Part shown: positions 11,381 through 21,379 of the stretch, one piece after another | Layout: every line of letters starts with the position of its first letter | Position numbering within the stretch: the stretch's first letter is position 1 | Source of the DNA: Erinaceus europaeus | Taxonomy: Eukaryota; Chordata; Mammalia; Eulipotyphla; Erinaceidae | Direction of reading: 5' to 3' | Length of the DNA stretch: 64,000 nt | NCBI RefSeq assembly: GCF_950295315.1 | Contig: NC_080171.1 | Location: 94,458,470-94,522,469 of the forward strand | Program-made: the position numbers and the translations under genes | Notes under the pieces: model-generated | What the model saw: only the letters and a program-made list of their open reading frames with translations | Told to the model about the DNA's origin: nothing | The model's database searches: none

Positions 11381-11584
11381 AAATAGCTTAAGTTTTATTT
11401 GTTTGTTTTTCATTCAACCCTGGATATAATTGGCTTCTTATTTCTCTGTAATTTCTAGAAAATATTGTTTTAGATATTCTATTCAAAAGCATTCTTAGTC
11501 TGGAGGTGAAGAAAGAAAGTTTCAATCAGAACACCTACACAACTTGCCACTGCTTCTCCAAATGCTGCCCAGGATCCAAGAGAC

Positions 11585-12520
11585 ATGGAGAATAAAAACT
11601 TAAGCAGTACCACATCAGACTTCATCCTCCTAGGCATCTCTTACAACCCTCACCTGCAGAAGCCCCTCTTCGCCATCTTTCTCATTATGTATCTCATCAC
11701 CGTGCTGGGGAATGTGCTCATCATCCTGGCCATCCACTCTGACACCAGACTCCACACCCCTATGTACTTTTTCCTCAGCAACCTCTCCTTCATGGACATC
11801 TGCTTCACAACAGTCATCGTGCCCAAGATGCTGGTGAATTTACTGTCAGAGACAAAGTCAATTGCCTATGTGGGCTGCCTGGTACAGATGTACTTCTTCA
11901 TGGCCTTTGGAAACACTGACAGCTACCTGTTGGCCTCCATGGCCATAGACCGGCTGGTAGCCATCTGCAACCCCTTCCATTATGATGTGGTTATGAGCCC
12001 AAGGCGTTGCCTTCTCATGCTGCTGGGTTCTTGCACCATCTCCCATCTGCACTCCCTGCTCCGTGTGCTTCTCATGTCCCGCCTGTCCTTCTGTGGCTCC
12101 CATGTCATTAAGCATTATTTTTGTGATACCCAGCCAGTGCTAAAGCTTTCCTGCTCTGACACATCCTCCAGTCAGATTGTTGTCCTGACTGAGACCTTGG
12201 CTGTCATTTCAACCCCCTTCCTATGCATCCTCTTCTCATACCTGAGAATCATCATTGCTGTGCTCAGAATCCCTTCTGCAGCTGGGAAGTGGAAGGCCTT
12301 CTCAACCTGTGGTTCCCACCTCACGGTAGTGGCCTTGTTTTATGGGAGTATTATTTATGTCTACTTTAGGCCCCTGTCCATGTATTCAGTGGTGAAGGAC
12401 CGGGTAGCCACAGTTATGTACACAGTAGTGACACCCATGCTTAACCCTTTCATCTATAGCCTCAGGAACCAAGATATGAAGAGGGGTTTGAGGAAATTAA
12501 AGGACAGGATTCATTCATAA
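11585..12520 (+). CDS. olfactory receptor, family 1, OR1L-like
   Basis: Odorant-binding G-protein-coupled receptor expected in the plasma membrane and cilia of olfactory neurons, signalling through the olfactory G protein. The 311-residue length is normal for class II ORs. Visible marks: N-glycosylation site NLS at residue 5, GN at 42-43 in TM1, LHTPMYFFLSNLS at 56-68 in TM2, ECL1 Cys98, AIDRLVAIC at 120-128 at the end of TM3, ECL2 cysteines 170, 180 and 190, SY at 218-219 in TM5, FSTCGSHL at 239-246 in TM6 and PMLNPFIYSLRN at 284-295 in TM7. The usual DRY is DRL here. Wording such as AFGNTDSYLLA and KIPSAAGK-like IPSAAGKWKAFSTCG is closest to human OR1L receptors that I recall. The ATG gives a standard N-terminus; a weak splice acceptor lies at 11571-11572. 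No frameshift, so probably functional unless DRL impairs coupling. Confidence 0.93.
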   Translation: MENKNLSSTTSDFILLGISYNPHLQKPLFAIFLIMYLITVLGNVLIILAIHSDTRLHTPMYFFLSNLSFMDICFTTVIVPKMLVNLLSETKSIAYVGCLVQMYFFMAFGNTDSYLLASMAIDRLVAICNPFHYDVVMSPRRCLLMLLGSCTISHLHSLLRVLLMSRLSFCGSHVIKHYFCDTQPVLKLSCSDTSSSQIVVLTETLAVISTPFLCILFSYLRIIIAVLRIPSAAGKWKAFSTCGSHLTVVALFYGSIIYVYFRPLSMYSVVKDRVATVMYTVVTPMLNPFIYSLRNQDMKRGLRKLKDRIHS

Positions 12521-13055
12521 AGAGAACAAAATGCAATGGTATAGTTGGAATGTGGCATAAGAAATGATCATGTTATGTTCCTACCTCTCATTATTCCAAT
12601 GGCACCCAAATAGGTCATGCAACATTTGGTATATATAGTCATAAGAACATGATCTGGAAGCTAGTATACTTTTTTCTGTTAATAGCCTTGGATAAATAAT
12701 GTTAAATCTCAGACTAGGAACTATTGGAATGCATGTATTAAGACAAAAGTTTTTGCCAGCCGTATAGTGGAATAAAGATATCTACAAAAATCTCCCTGTT
12801 GTGTTTTGCAATGGCCAGTACTAATAATTATTTTTAGAATAAGAGAATACAAGCATTGGATATGGAATTAAAGAAATGTTTCTTTTTTCTGTTATGGATG
12901 TGTTTATTCTAGTGTTTTCTTTTATTATTTTTTATTGGGTGTAGAAATAATTCTTGAGGGATAAGCTAAGATTGTCTTTGTGATGGGTATAATTTTGATG
13001 AATTGAATGTACAAGGAAAAGACATGACTTTAAATTGTTAAAAATAAAAGTAGAA
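12521..13055. other. 3' flank of first OR, candidate poly(A) signal
   Basis: AT-rich sequence downstream of the stop, with an AATAAA at 12771-12776 that could serve as the 3' end signal of the receptor transcript, about 250 nt past the stop. No other gene seen. Confidence 0.4.
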
Positions 13056-13390
13056 GGGAGTCGGGCCGTAGCACAGCGGGTTAAGCGCAGGTGGCGCAAA
13101 GCACAAGGACCGACGGAAGGATCCCAGTTCGAGTCCCCGGCTCCCCACCTGCAGGGGAGTCACTTCACAGGCGGTGAAGCAGGTCTGCAGGTGTCTGTCT
13201 TTCTCTCCCCCTCTCTGTCTTCCCCTCCTCTCTCCATTTCTCTCTGTCCTATCCAACAACGACATCATCAACAACAATAATAACTACAACAACAATAAAA
13301 TACAACAAGGGCAACAAAAGGGAACAAATAAATATTGAAAAATAATAAAAAATAAAATTTATTAAAAAATAAAATAAAATAAATAAAATA
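13056..13390 (+). repeat. SINE-I, short form
   Basis: Head GGGAGTCGGGCCGTAGCACA, A-box GGGTTAAGCGC, B-box AGTTCGAGTCC, CT block, then CAACAACGAC and a long TAAAATAAAT tail. It lacks the long-form module. Confidence 0.88.
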
Positions 13391-13440
13391 AGAGTAGAAG
13401 TTAAAGCAATAGCCACTGGAACCTACTGAACAATAAAATG

Positions 13441-13760
13441 TCCTGTGAGTTATTTAATTTATAGCAGAGATAACATGGGTAGAAATGCAGAAGACTCCAC
13501 AAACAGATTTACACTCTTACCAATGTCAAAATGTCATCAAAATTTGGTATGAATTCTCAATATTCAGTTCCTTTCCTTTTCCCTCTTAATATTTCTTTCC
13601 TCCTGTGAGTTATTTAATTTATAGCAGAGATAATATGGGTAGAAATGCAGAAGACTCCACAAACAGATTTACACTCTTACCAATGTCAAAATGTCATCAC
13701 AATTTGGTATGAATTCTCAATATTCAATTCCTTTCCTTTTCCCTCTTAATATTTCTTTCC
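13441..13760. repeat. 160-bp tandem duplication
   Basis: Bases 13441-13600 and 13601-13760 are direct repeats with a period of exactly 160. By eye they differ at only three places (13474/13634, 13540/13700, 13567/13727). The unit begins TCCTGTGAGTTATTTAATTT and carries no recognised repeat or gene. Confidence 0.95.
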
Positions 13761-14750
13761 TCCACAGAATTAAAATTACCCATGAAATTGCATTTATATC
13801 TTCAAATAGTAATGTATCAGTCAGGATAAAATTGGTTATACTGTGGAAACAATCTCAAAATCTTTGGATATTAAAACCAAAGATTAATTTCTTACCTACA
13901 CTGCATTGTACCATAGAAAATGGCCAGGGTGCTGCTGCTCACTAAGGGACCAGATCTGATAAAGGAATATTAATCATCACACTGTCAGAAGCTGACAAAG
14001 ACTATTGAGTACTTGACACTGACAAACACTTTAGTCCAGAAGTGACTTACATGACTTCTGACTAGAACTGATTCTCCACAGTTAATCTCACGAACTAACA
14101 TAACACAAGGTCCAGATGCAAAATCTAATGTTGTATCTGTCAAATAAAAAGCCAGAAAAGTAATAGACTGCTTTCTGGAAGTTATGAAGTCAAACATGAG
14201 CCCACTGCTCTATGCTACTAAAGGACAAACAGGAACACACTAACTTTTGCAAAATATGGAAAGTCATTATTGCCATTGAAAAATATAATAGGGGGAGAAA
14301 TATAATACTCATAGCAATCCCGTCAGCCTTCAAGAGTAAACATTTATACAAGTAGAAGCATATAAGGGTTGGAAATCATGAGCTAGGTTTAGAGGAAAGC
14401 AGAAAAGTGTACAAATCCTGAGTCTTCTCACCTCTTAATGATGGCCTTTCTAAAATTCCTCCAAGAATAAAGCCTATAATCTTTCTTAACCATCCTTTAT
14501 TACTCTGAAAAAATTAAAGAAGCAAGAATGGGGTGGAGGTGTTTCAGTACCCAATAGTTCTTTTATTTTCCAATAAAATAAAATCCAGATATAGAATACT
14601 AATTTCTGGCAGAACACTAATAGTTATCAATCTGATAGCATTGATATTACTAAAAAAAAATGTATATCAGGTCATCTTGTCCCCTCCTTGGCCATATCTC
14701 ACAGAACTGAGGCTATAATTTGAAGTTACATTCAAATAAGTGCCAAGGGA
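13761..14750. other. intergenic, nothing recognised
   Basis: AT-rich sequence with no gene or repeat that I recognise. Confidence 0.5.
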
Positions 14751-14751
14751 G

Positions 14752-14860
14752 TGGGCCGGGAGGTGGTAGAGTAGATAAAGTATTGAACTCTTGAGCAAGG
14801 GGTTCTGAGTTCAGTCCCCAGCAGCACATGTACCAAAGTGATGCCTGATTCTTTCTTTCT
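14752..14860 (+). repeat. SINE-III copy, 5' part
   Basis: GGGCCGGGAGGTGGTAGAGT, then GATAAAGTATTGAACTCTTG and a B-box-like GTTCAGTCCCC, as in the 4658 copy. It stops where L1 sequence begins, so it is truncated or was broken by the L1. Confidence 0.65.
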
Positions 14861-16415
14861 CATGTGGTTTTTGGTTTTGCTTTTATTGATGTGGTGGATG
14901 ACATTGATTGATTTACATATATTGAACCAGCCTTGCATTCCTGGGATAAATCCCACTTGGTCATGATGAACAATCTTTTTGATATACTGCTATATCCAGT
15001 TGAATAGGATCTTGTTCAATATTTTAGCATATATGTTTATCAGAGACATTGGCCTGTACTTTTCTTTTTTTGTTGTGTCCCTATCTGCTTTAAATATCTG
15101 AGTGATGTTGGCTTCATAAAAGGTGGAAGGGAGTATTCCTGTTTCTTTGATCTTTTGGAAGAGCTTTAAAAGTAGAGGTATTTCCCTAACACTTCCTCTC
15201 CACTATTCTAAGCTTTGGGTCCATGATTGCTCAACAATTAGTTTGGCTTTGTATGTTAACTCTCTTTTCAGTCACCAGGTTCCAGATGCCATCAGGATGC
15301 TGGCCAGGCTTCCCTGGATTGAAGACCCCACCAACGTGTCCTGGAGCTCAGCTTCCCCAGAGACCCACCCTACTAGGGAAAGAGAGAGGCAGACTGGGAG
15401 TATGGACCGACCAGTCAACGCCCATGTTCAGCAGGGAAGCAATTACAGAAGCCAGACCTTCTACCTTTCGCAACCCACAATGACCCTGGGTCCATGCTCC
15501 CAGAGGGATAGAGAATGGGAAAGCTATCAGGGGAGAGGGTGGGATATGGAGATTGGGTGGTGGGAATTGTGTGGAGTTGCACCCCTCCTACCCTATGGTT
15601 TGTTAATTAATCCTTTCTTAAATAAAATTAAAAAATAAAAAAAGAAAGGTACAGATATGCAAGATCGTAAAAAAAAAAAAAGTAGAGGTATTAACTCTTC
15701 CTTGAAGATTTTCTAGAATTCATTTGTAAAGCCATCTGGTCCCTGACTTTTGTTGTTGGGAAGATTCTTAATAACTGTTTCAATTTCTTTGTCTGTGATT
15801 TGTGCACATTCTTTTCAAATCCACACAGCACATCCTCAAGGATAGATGACATAATAGGCCACAAGGACAGTATCAACAAATTCAGGAGCATTAAAATCAT
15901 CTCAGGCTCTTCTCAGACCACAGTGGAGTAAAGCTAACACTCAACAACAAACAGAAAATTACTACAAGTCACAAAATTTGGAAACTCAACAGCATACTGC
16001 CTAATAACTGCTGGATCAGAGAGGAACTCAAGTAAGAAATTCAAATGTTTCTAGAAACAAATAAAAATGAAGACACAAGCTATCAGAATATATGGAACAC
16101 AGCTAAAGCAGTACTTAGAGGAAACTCATAGTCAAACAAGCACACATTAGAGAACAAGAAAAAACTCAAGTAAACAACCTTACTGCCCGCCTTAAAGACT
16201 TAAAAGAAGAGGAACAAAGGAACCCTAAAGCAACCAGAAGGACTGAAATCACCAAAAATTGGAGCAGAAATAAACAACATTGAAAATAAGAAAACCATAC
16301 AAAAGATCAATGAAGCCAAATGTTGATTCTTTGAAAAATTAAACAAAATTGACAAACCCTTAGCCAGACTCACTAAATAAATAAAGAGAGAGAGAGAGAG
16401 AAGACTCAAACTAGT
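14861..16415 (-). repeat. L1 ORF2 fragment with 5' inversion
   Basis: From 14861 to about 15810 the reverse transcriptase region of ORF2 reads on the minus strand. From about 15811 to 16415 the region just upstream of it (end of the endonuclease to the start of RT) reads on the plus strand. The two pieces meet near 15810. A family-B element is inserted at 15183-15677. Frames are broken throughout. Confidence 0.75.
15183..15677 (+). mobile_element. family-B retroposon, 5'-truncated, nested in L1
   Basis: Plus-strand copy starting at TCCCTAACACTTCCTCTCC. It is about 95% like the 33701 copy over the shared part by eye. The flanking L1 carries the duplicated site AAAAGTAGAGGTATT on both sides (from about 15168 and about 15677). 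The tail is double: an AT-rich tail, then about 25 unique bases, then a second A-run. Confidence 0.85.
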
Positions 16416-16424
16416 AATGTCATG

Positions 16425-16915
16425 GGCCCCTAGGAATATACCTAATGTAGACCTACTAGCTTTTTCCACAACAGAGACTCCAAATCTTCATGCTCAATCT
16501 TCCAGCCTTTAGGTTCACGCTTAGTCAGCAGTTTGTTGTGCTTTATGTGTTAACTCTTTTTCAGTCACCAGGTTCCAGATGCTAACATGATGCTAACCAG
16601 CAGATGACCCCACCAATATGTCCTGGGATCCCCCTTCCCCAGAGCTCTGCCCCACTAGGGAAAGAGAGAGACAGGCTGGGAGTATGGATTGACCTGCCAA
16701 TGCCCATTTTCAGCAGGGAAACAATTACAGAAGCCAGACCTTCCAACTTCTGCACCCCATAATGACCCTGGGTCCATACTCCCAGAGAGATAAAGAATAG
16801 GAAAGCTATCAGGGGAGGAAATGAGATACGGAGTTTTGGTGGTGGTAATTGTGTGGAATTGTACCCCTCTTCTCCTATGGTCTTGTCAGTGTTACCATTT
16901 TATAAATAAAAATTA
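16425..16915 (+). repeat. family-B copy, diverged
   Basis: Begins GGAATATACCTAATGTAGAC and follows the family-B order (CAGTCACCAGGTTCCAGATG, TGACCCTGGGTCCATACTCC, GGTGGTGGTAATTGTGTGGA) to a TAAATAAAAATTA tail. It includes more 5' sequence than the 15183 copy and is more diverged. Confidence 0.75.
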
Positions 16916-17796
16916 TTTTTAAAAAATAGAATTCAGGGACTTTGCAAATTACCAGACAAGGCATCCTATTACAATCTCCCCAAATTCTCTTCATCCTCTG
17001 AAAAGTCCACTGTATGTATCTATTATCTAAATGCATCCAGAAGTGTGTCATTTGATTTTGGAAAATGCAGTACCACATGAGTTAAAATAGGAAGTTATTT
17101 CAATCTCTGCAGATCTAATAGATGAAAAGAGAAGAAACCTTCTTACTATTGGTCTGCAGATGTGGTCCACAGAGCACCAGAAAGCCTACAAAGGATTCAT
17201 GGCTTCAGAACTTATTTCATACTAAAACTTAAATTTAATTTGACTCTTTCACCACATTTTCCCATGAGTATACAGTGCAACCTTTCAGAGATCACATGAT
17301 ATGCAATTACACCACTACTAGAGTGGCTAATAAGATATGTAATATATTTTTATAAATAAAATTTAAAAATTAAAACTTAAATAAATAAATAAAAAAGATA
17401 TGTAATATATGTATTTGTGTTTATTTAGAATGTGCTAAGATGGCAATTTTATAATATAAGTATGTGCATTTTATCAGTGCTTTATGGTGATTGTATTGGT
17501 TTTACTGATGTACACAAACTATGATCTCACAACACTATTTAATATAGTAGCTTGTTTTGAAATCTGTTATTTTTCTTGCTCTTGCATCAAAATTCATTAA
17601 AAAGTAAATATATATTTTGTTATCTTGGTTTACAGCAATATTCATATTTTTATTCAAACCATTTTAAAACTTTTAGATTTTATCTAAATATATTTTAATA
17701 TTCTAACAATTTAAAAAGCTTAGATAAATATATTTAAATGATAATGTTATAAATGTTTTCTATTGCTTATACTTTTCATAAAAACAACAATGAATT
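16916..17796. other. AT-rich intergenic
   Basis: Very AT-rich, no gene or named repeat recognised. TAAATAAATAAATA is present near 17380. Confidence 0.5.
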
Positions 17797-17977
17797 GGAG
17801 CTGGGTGGTGGCACCCCTGGTTGAGCACACATGTTACAATGAGCAAGGACTAGAGTTCAAACCTACCCCCCAGCCTGGAAGGGGAAAGCTTTGCAAGCAG
17901 TGAAGTAGTGCTGCAGGTGTGTCTCTGGCTCTCTCCTTCTCTATCACCCTCTTCCCTCCCAATTTCTGGCTGAATTT

Positions 17978-18013
<36 letters not shown>
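17797..18013 (+). repeat. SINE-II copy with (AT)n tail
   Basis: Head GGAGCTGGGTGGTGGCACCC, GAGCACACATGTTACAATGA, GAAGGGGAAAGCTTTGCAAG, a CT-rich block and AATTTCTGGCTG. It ends in an (AT)n run at about 17982-18013. A second head-only fragment of the same type follows at about 18064-18124. Confidence 0.78.
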
Positions 18014-18018
<5 letters not shown>

Positions 18019-18436
18019 AGAAGTTTTAAAATAACAATGAATCATTGACTTAAATGTATGTCTTGGCCAGGTGGTGGCACCTTGCTGAGCGCACATGTTA
18101 CAATAGACAAAGACCTGGTCTTAAACAGGAACATCATTATAAGTCTTCTTATGGGCCTCTCCAGGAACTTGCCTTCACTATAAAGCAGCAATGGTACAGA
18201 CTACCCTACTCTCTGAAGGAAGGCTAGATCATCCTACTCTGCCACTCAAGGAAGACTGGTCCTGAAATGAGTGCAGCCTAGAATATTCCTAGATGTGACC
18301 ATGAACTGCAAACTCAAACTGACAGAGACCCAGGCTACACAGGTTCCTGTGTTAAATATGAATATATATATGGGCCCCGGCTCAGATCGATGGGGTAAAC
18401 AGTTAATTGCATTTATATACTTTCTTTAAATTTGGG

Positions 18437-18560
18437 AGCTAGGGTGGGGATAGATATCATAATGGTTATGCAAAGAGACTCTCATGCCTGGGGCTCCATA
18501 GTCCCAGGTTCAATCCCCCACACAACCTGAGCAGTAGTCTGGTGTAAAAAAGAAAAAAAT
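18437..18560 (+). repeat. SINE-IV copy
   Basis: GGTGGGGATAGATATCATAA, TGGTTATGCAAAGAGACTCT, a B-box-like GGTTCAATCCCC, then AGCAGTAGTCTGGTGTAAAA and an A-rich end. The flanking family-B sequence carries the short repeated site TTGGGAGCTA / TGGGAGCTA. Confidence 0.75.
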
Positions 18561-18879
18561 GGGAGCTACTCTTTACCCTAATCCAGCTTTCTAGCCCTAT
18601 TCTCAACTCTGACAACATCCTCCTAGACAATACTTTTAGGTCACCTTCATGTTAGCTATCAAGCTCAAGCAAAAATACTAAAGTCATACTAATACTAAGA
18701 ACATACCTAAATACTAATATAATACTATATAAATACTATATATGTAAATACTAATATAATACCTAATATAATACTAATATAATACCTAATACTAAGAACA
18801 TACCTAAATAGACGTCCTAGCTTCTTTCCACCCTAAGATACCTATTCTCATCTTCTCTCTTCAAGCCTAATATAATGGC

Positions 18880-19264
18880 TTGGCCTGAGCAGCTCCATCT
18901 TGGCCCCCAGTAACGCTGCCAGTATCAATCAGTTCCAGGAAAACTCTTGCCCCACTAGAGTACCAGTGCACTTATGAAATACTCTTAAGAAAGAAGGAGT
19001 AGCGGGTGGACTTCTCTGAAAAGAAGGTATGGAGGGTCAAAGGAGGGAGTTCTAAAATTAACTGTCTATGTTAACTTCTATACTCTGCTTGCTTGCAAAA
19101 GATGTCATTTTTGCCTATATAACCAGCTGTGTAACAAGGGTGAGTACTGCTCTCTGAATGACACTTTGCTGGAGAGACAGTCCCCAGCCAGGCCCAGCTG
19201 GGAAATAAAGAGTCTCATAATGAGACTTTGGTCTCAGTTGTCTTCCTTGCCTGGACCCCATGAC
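18880..19264 (+). mobile_element. probable solo endogenous retroviral LTR (class I-like)
   Basis: It interrupts a family-B element. It has a TATA-like CTATATAA at about 19115-19122, AATAAAG at 19204-19209 about 85 nt later, and ends near CCCCATGACA, the layout of U3-R-U5. No retroviral genes adjoin it, so it would be a solo LTR. The left edge is uncertain and I could not find a clean target-site duplication. Confidence 0.5.
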
Positions 19265-19695
19265 ACTACTTTCTGGTTTCTGTTTATTAAACATTTTGTC
19301 CTGCTTTGTATCTTACTGCCTTTCAGCCACTGAGTTGCAGATGCTACAATGGTTTCATCCTGACATCCCTGGACAAAAGACCTCACCAATGTGCCCCAGG
19401 ACGTCACCTCTCCAGAGCCTTACCCCAAAAAGGAAAGATAGAAACTAGCCTGAGCTATGGATCAATCTGCTGACACCCATGTCCAACTGAGAAGCAAATT
19501 ACAGAAGCCAGAACTCCTACCTGCACCCAAAAAAATAATTTTGGTCCATACTCCCAGAAGGGAAGAAATGTTAGGGGAAGATGACCAGAGGGCTCTGAAC
19601 TCCCAATTCCATCAGGACCCGGAGAGAGAAGAGGAAAAGAGGAAGGATATTCAGAAGTAGTAACAGTTGTAGGTGTGACTTAGTGAAGAATATAA

Positions 19696-19990
19696 GGGGA
19701 ATCAGGCAGTAGCACAGCGGGTTAAGCGCAAGTGGCACAAAGCTCAAGGACCAGCGTTAAGGATCCCAGTTCGAGGCCCTGGCTCCCCACCTGCAAGGGA
19801 GTCGCTTCACAGACGGTGAAACAGGTCCACAGGTGTCTGTCTTTCTCTCCCCCTCTCTGTTTTCCCCTCCTCTCTCCATTTCTCTCTGTCCTGTACAACA
19901 TAGACGACATCAACAACAATAATAACTCCAACAATAAAACAACAAGGGCAACAAAAGGGAATAAATAAATAGTGAAAAAAAAAAAAAGAA
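19696..19990 (+). repeat. SINE-I, short form, nested in family B
   Basis: Head GGGAATCAGGCAGTAGCACA, A-box GGGTTAAGCGC, B-box AGTTCGAGGCCC, CT block, CAACAACAATAATAAC and an A-tail at 19976-19987. Confidence 0.87.
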
Positions 19991-20227
19991 AAGAAGATAA
20001 GACAGGACCATAGGAAAAAATAGGCAAATATATATAAATATAGATAGCTTATAGAAATAATAGTCAACCCATATCTGTGACCTTGAGAGAGAACTACTGC
20101 AGTTTCCAATGGAGGGAATGAGGACATCGAACTCTGGTGGTAGGAATGGTGTGTAATTATACCCCTATTATCTCATAATTTTGTAAAACAATATTAAATA
20201 ACTAATAAAAAGTAAATTAAAAAGTAA

Positions 20228-20412
20228 GCTAGGGGATAGGAGCTATCTCACCTGGTAGAGTGTACACATTGCCATGCATGAAAACTTGGGTTCAAGTCCC
20301 CAAAAGCACATGGGAATACAACATACAGGGAAGCTTCATGAGCAATAAAGTGGTATGGTGGTGGCTCTCCTGTCTGCTCTATTTCTCATTTCCTCTTTAT
20401 CTCCTTTTCTTT
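20228..20412 (+). repeat. tRNA-like SINE copy, diverged
   Basis: GGGGATAGGAGCTATCTCAC, GGTAGAGTGTACACATTGCC, a B-box-like GGTTCAAGTCCCC and a CT-rich 3' half. Order and boxes fit a SINE-III or related type. Diverged, so the type is tentative. Confidence 0.55.
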
Positions 20413-20415
20413 TCT

Positions 20416-20702
20416 TTTTATTTATTTATTTATTCCCTTTTGTTGCTCTTGTTGTTTTATTGTTGTAGTTGTTATTGTTGCTGTTATTGATGTCATCGTT
20501 GTTGGATAGGACAGAGAGAAATGGAGAGAGGAGGGGAAGACAGAGAGAGGGAGAGAAAGATAGACATCTGCAGACCTGCTTCACCGCCTGTGAAACGATT
20601 CCCCTGCAGGTGAGGAGTAGGGGGCTTGAACCCAGATCCCTACGCCAGTCCTCATGCTTTGCACCACATGTGCTTAACCTACTGAGCTACTGCCCAACGC
20701 CC
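20416..20702 (-). repeat. SINE-I, short form
   Basis: Minus-strand copy. The tail is TAAATAAATA at the left, then the TTGTTGTT-rich block (CAACAA on the minus strand), the pyrimidine block, the CCTGCAGG box and a tRNA-like head ending at GGCGTTGGGCAGTAGCTCAG on the minus strand. Confidence 0.87.
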
Positions 20703-20821
20703 TCTGTCTCCTTTACTATTTACAATTGAAGGGGTGAAATTAGAGACTTCCAAGATCAGTGAAATTGCATAGGCGTGAACCCCAGTGACAAGAAAAATAA
20801 AAGTCAAAAATGCTTTTTATC

Positions 20822-21106
20822 GGGAGCCAGGCGGTAGTGCAGCGGGTTAAGCGCAGGTGGCGCTAAGCGCAAGGACTGGCATGAGGATCCCGGTTTGAGC
20901 CCCCGCTCCCCACCTGCAGGGGAGTCGCTTCACAGGCGGTGAAGCAGATCTGCAGGTGTCTGTCTTTCTCTCCTCCTCTCTGTCTTCCCCTCCTCTCTCC
21001 ATTTCTCTCTGTCCTATCCAACAACGACGACATCAACTACAACAACAATAAAAAGACAACAAGGGCAACAAAAGGGAAGATAAATAAATAACAATTACCA
21101 AAAAAA
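20822..21106 (+). repeat. SINE-I, short form, with target-site duplication
   Basis: Near-consensus. Exact 16-bp flanks AAAAATGCTTTTTATC end at 20821 and 21122. The A-tail merges with the right flank. Confidence 0.93.
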
Positions 21107-21379
21107 AAAAATGCTTTTTATCAAGCCTCCAAATTGGAAATAAGAAAGTCATGAAGACATTTCATGTTAGCTAATCACATTGCAGTGGTTGGGGAAGTAC
21201 ATAATAATTAAGGGAAAAACAAAGCCTGCTTTAGCTGTCATCCTGAATTCCTGCTGTATAAAAAGTGAGCAAAGTGATTATAGTAACATTTTCTAATATA
21301 GAAACTTATTAAGACTGAGTTAATATCTAGACTAAAAAAGAGCCCTTTTGCCTAGAAAAATGAAAAAATTAAACATGCT

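Larger units (their letters stand above)
18125..20215 (+). repeat. family-B long form, interrupted three times
   Basis: Plus-strand copy of the longer, older family-B type. It is recognisable by TACTCTGCCACTCAAGGAAG, TTTATATACTTTC, CAGCCACTGAGTTGCAGATG and a 3' section with GGTGGTAGGAATGGTGTGTA. It aligns in order with the minus-strand copy at 41870-42975. Interruptions: SINE-IV at 18437-18560, an LTR at about 18880-19264, and SINE-I at 19696-19990. No coding capacity visible. Confidence 0.7.

Noticed and set aside
11585..12520. Naming the first OR with an exact human symbol
   Set aside because: OR1L-type wording is visible, but the one-to-one orthologue cannot be settled without a tree.
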